From assembly GCA_014084085.1 (NCBI GenBank), contig NPFB01000009.1:190278-254277 (forward strand): a stretch of 64,000 nucleotides of DNA, written 5' to 3'. The notes below the pieces were generated by a model. That model was not told the DNA's origin, did not search any database, and worked only from the letters and a program-made list of their open reading frames with translations. A program made the translations under genes and the position numbers. Of this stretch, positions 62,501 to 64,000 are shown piece by piece. Each line of letters begins with the position of its first letter. The first letter of the stretch is position 1. This DNA comes from Hondaea fermentalgiana. Lineage: Eukaryota; Sar; Bigyra; Thraustochytrida; Thraustochytriidae.

Positions 62501-63505
62501 AGATCCACGCTCTTGGCCAGACCAATTATCACGTCCTGTCCCGCGACCCAGATTGCCAAAGCGACCGCCCTCGCCAGCGCCGGCACCGCGCGGTGGAGGT
62601 CCACCGCCAGGACCACCGGCACCGCCGGAACGCCAGCTCCCGCCCCCATTTCCGTACGCGGGATTGTGAGGACCACGGCGACCCGCTGGCCCGCCGGGGC
62701 CCTCCTGAACGTTTCCACTGCCGGCAACGCCGCCAAGACCTTCCGGCAGGCGACGACCGCGACCCTGGCCTGCGACTCCTGCAGGTATAGATGTGCGGCG
62801 ATCGCCGCCCAGCCCGACTGCGTTGCGCGAGCCATTCCGCTTCTCCGTCTCCTCTTGCCACTTGAGCGTAAGAGCATCACGGTCAATGGGCTCCGATTGC
62901 GCCGTCATGAGCGGAACATCCGAAATGAGCGCCGGAGGCACGTACGAGGGGAACGCCGGTCGCGGTGCAGAGGTCGGGTTGAACAAATACATTTCATCGC
63001 GCGAATACTTGACTCGATTCACGCCACCATGCACTGAGGGATCCCGAGGAGACTTTGATCGTTGCTGGTAAAGATTGGCTTGTTCCGTGAGCTTGCCGCC
63101 TGTGGCAGATGCGCCTGGCGTCGGCACGCGGCCAATCCTTGCAAGTCTAGTTGCCGCCGCCTCCTCCTTGATCGGTCGGGGCATGTTGCCGTGCTTTCCA
63201 ATCGATGCGTATGGCTTCGCGGATGACGGCGCGGGCACTGCGTCGTTCGGCGTCGGAACACCTGCGCCAAACGAACTAGAAGCATCCCCGCCATTGTTTG
63301 CCAGGCTTGCGCCAGGACCTGCATGACTGCTGGACGCCGCCGCCAGCGCCCTTCCAGATGAAAGACTCGAAGATCGTACGAGACCCACCGAAGCTGCGCC
63401 GCCAGACGCACCTCCAGCCGACCACCCCGGCTTGAACTTCATTTTATTGCGCGTCGTCCCGACGCCAGCCGCCGACGCACTGCCCGCATCCTCCCCGTTC
63501 TTCAT
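59576..63505 (-). CDS. GIGYF-like GYF-domain protein
   Basis: 1,309 residues, intronless. GIGYF proteins repress translation with the 4EHP cap-binding protein and recruit decay factors through the GYF domain. The GYF domain is clear at about 647-705 (EWFYRDPQGNVQGPFKSEEM, WLQHGYFNPDLLVRRG). N-terminal features include VKYSRDEMYLF (about 168-178), which fits an eIF4E/4EHP-binding pattern YxxxxMPhi, and an Arg/Gly-rich region (about 230-420). After the GYF domain come a highly charged Glu/Arg coiled coil (about 755-935) and Gln runs (about 1,090-1,125). The C terminus has a folded segment (KWCEGQAPKIGATMTLIDFCYSLEDASDIRETLRDYLG, split here only for description) resembling the conserved last helix bundle of GIGYF. 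It ends in a Lys-rich tail. The gene's upstream region runs to the end of the window. Confidence 0.82.
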   Translation of the reverse strand: MKNGEDAGSASAAGVGTTRNKMKFKPGWSAGGASGGAASVGLVRSSSLSSGRALAAASSSHAGPGASLANNGGDASSSFGAGVPTPNDAVPAPSSAKPYASIGKHGNMPRPIKEEAAATRLARIGRVPTPGASATGGKLTEQANLYQQRSKSPRDPSVHGGVNRVKYSRDEMYLFNPTSAPRPAFPSYVPPALISDVPLMTAQSEPIDRDALTLKWQEETEKRNGSRNAVGLGGDRRTSIPAGVAGQGRGRRLPEGLGGVAGSGNVQEGPGGPAGRRGPHNPAYGNGGGSWRSGGAGGPGGGPPPRGAGAGEGGRFGNLGRGTGRDNWSGQERGSRWNDYPSGGNGSGPGGERDTRRSGEGGGRWDRLGPPSGRSFPDRGYGAGATNANAPAAGGTREDRWGRNANYREGGAFGPRGGMGQFSGQPQHDDNQIELVDDRGTFSEEAMSGSFGLESMAAAASKFHEEMQAARGGGDAASSSAAPAATASSAAPSTKAEGGDGNLEQASTGGFFSMPDSGMSGALEEGLEQPPAEEVAPASQAIDGSSLGFGGPGGFGAQSHLLQPQPSGWGQNPWLEAQHDPTGGVGSLSMQGHQSSQQPADLSGGQNRWIVPPAGGSGGSMPGMAMQPAPAPGMGMPTSMLAPPPALSNEWFYRDPQGNVQGPFKSEEMREWLQHGYFNPDLLVRRGHGNDPFAPLGQQFPDARKAFTAEGDAEVQMRMLQQQQQPGSFWQMGQNMPPLQQPHLGMQQAFGGPAPSSQNDDAQARLKQEQRQAEERARAEKEKAEWEARERERQERERQEREERERQEREREEEQKRKEQEDLERKRQEQEAAEAAARAKAEAERRVREEEEERQRKAQEEEEARKAAAAAAAAAAAEEEEARRQQQLLLQQQQEQQAALEAERLRKAQEEQARIEEERRKAEEKPAWGGVSNAPSTSALSLKEIQELEQREATRSRPEGMNQSMASRIAQAAGVAGGRLNLAASSSAPQASSPQNQPVQQPRASPTSTPPVAPASPVESSKPVGAHGGTLDEMSVDLRAMLGVSAPGGNKQKKSQKANTGAAAAAASKPAWGGTPPSSSGTSNRSLKEIQEEEARRVAAVQKQQALLLKQQQQQQKALQQQQQQQAQSRAPPGSWASTAAQPTNNNGDGWTISHKGRAVPTGTPQTSRVGKVKAKPSSAAPTAAAPAAATPVMQQQSHQQDDENDDFFESTPDNFGKEMSRDMRKWCEGQAPKIGATMTLIDFCYSLEDASDIRETLRDYLGSTPLVSSFASEFIARKGGKKGGDDFGPDAGFQTAGKKKNRRKKRET
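60125..60183 (-). repeat. Coding (CAG)n/(CAA)n tracts in the GYF gene
   Basis: Two runs of Gln codons encode polyGln segments near residues 1,108-1,127 of the GYF protein. Further Gln-rich runs occur at about 60815-60860 and 61325-61350. Confidence 0.8.
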
Positions 63506-64000
63506 GGTATTGATGCGACGGCAGTGTCAATATCCGGACGTTACCCCTCTTTTCGAGAAGACGCCCCCTTCGATCGATCGATGCGCGAGCTCTAGCTTTT
63601 TCCGCTCCAAGACCGAGGCCTGCGTCGCAGCGAGCGTGCTCGCTTCCCCTGCGTCTACGCCTGCGTCCGCACGCGTCGCGATCCAAGGCCAAGCAAGCGT
63701 CTCGCGTTGCGAGCCGTCGCTGTCAGCGGTTGTCCCAGCTTTTCCGTCCACGTCTCGCGCGCTTCGCGCCTGATCTCGCGCTCCTGGCCGTCCGCGCGCT
63801 CTCTGAGCGGGCGTCCGCGTCCTCTCGCGCCGCGCGTCTCCTCTCCTCTCCTCTCCCCTCCCCTCCGCGCCGCCCTGCTCTGCCCGCGCGCCTTCGCTCG
63901 CGCGCAACGCCTCGCAAGGTCCACCTGGCACGGAAGCCGGGCTCGCTCAAGCAGGCCCAGCGCTTGCGGCAAAAGGCACTTGAAAAGCAAAAGAGGCTCA
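63506..64000. promoter_or_regulatory. Upstream region of the GYF-domain gene
   Basis: GC- and CT-rich (TCTCCTCTCCTCTCC near 63838-63868). The last 70 bp on the plus strand begin to look protein-coding (KPGSLKQAQRLRQKALEKQK-like), so another gene may extend past the window end, but it cannot be defined here. Confidence 0.4.

Noticed and set aside
1..64000. tRNA, rRNA, transposase or reverse-transcriptase genes
   Set aside because: I saw no tRNA B-box-like cloverleaf, no rRNA segment and no transposon or retroelement protein motif. Short structured RNAs could still be missed by eye.

Overview
The window is nuclear DNA of a GC-rich protist. Four genes are interrupted by short GT-AG introns (roughly 80-210 bp), the rest of the coding sequence is intronless, and Rad6, SCYL1, 14-3-3, flotillin and GIGYF relatives are present, so the source is eukaryotic. 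Sparse introns, compact intergenic spacing and protist-type families (DD3-3-like ectodomain, ephrin-receptor/GCC2-GCC3-like cysteine repeats, a CEP164-like WW protein) would fit a thraustochytrid or related stramenopile, but that placement is an inference. Two 100-N runs (18060-18159 and 41204-41303) are nominal assembly gaps.

Layout. Positions 1-6487 are a gene-poor stretch full of different short tandem repeats, in which I support no gene. A type II P-type cation ATPase follows (6704-9880, +), convergent with a two-exon RAD6/UBC2 E2 enzyme that carries a 29-Asp tail (11723-10843, -). Next is an unrecognised two-CxxC protein (14544-12773, -), divergent from a 17-kb intronless ORF (15613-32595, +). 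That ORF encodes a 5,660-residue membrane protein: a PT-rich stalk, about six paired beta-sandwich-like repeats of about 242 residues, about 1,700 residues of cysteine-rich repeats, one membrane span, and about 1,690 cytoplasmic residues that are mostly charged coiled coil.

The right half is dense. It holds a CEP164-like WW protein (35054-32935, -); a PX-VPS9 Rab5-type exchange factor (35372-37456, +); a TPR carboxylate-clamp protein (37985-40044, +); a Ras GTPase with an N-terminal ubiquitin-fold-like domain (41578-42426, +); a SCYL1 pseudokinase (45427-42860, -); a short TRIP4/ASC-1 homologue (45834-46742, +); a type II membrane JmjC-like protein (47459-48859, +); a DD3-3-like ectodomain fused to a membrane span and SH3 domain (49547-51940, +); an IucA/IucC-type NRPS-independent siderophore synthetase (52806-54770, +); a divergent 14-3-3 protein with a polyQ tail (55224-56354, +); a MORN-repeat protein (56743-57411, +); a flotillin (58930-57590, -); and a GIGYF-like GYF-domain protein (63505-59576, -).

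The genes do not form one pathway. Several belong to membrane traffic and signalling (PX-VPS9, Ras, SCYL1, flotillin, 14-3-3), but their adjacency is probably coincidental. The most unusual items are the giant receptor-like protein, the siderophore synthetase in a eukaryotic locus, and the DD3-3-TM-SH3 and ubiquitin-fold-Ras fusions. Introns were placed by eye from splice consensus, frame continuity and family alignment from memory; no search or transcript data were available.
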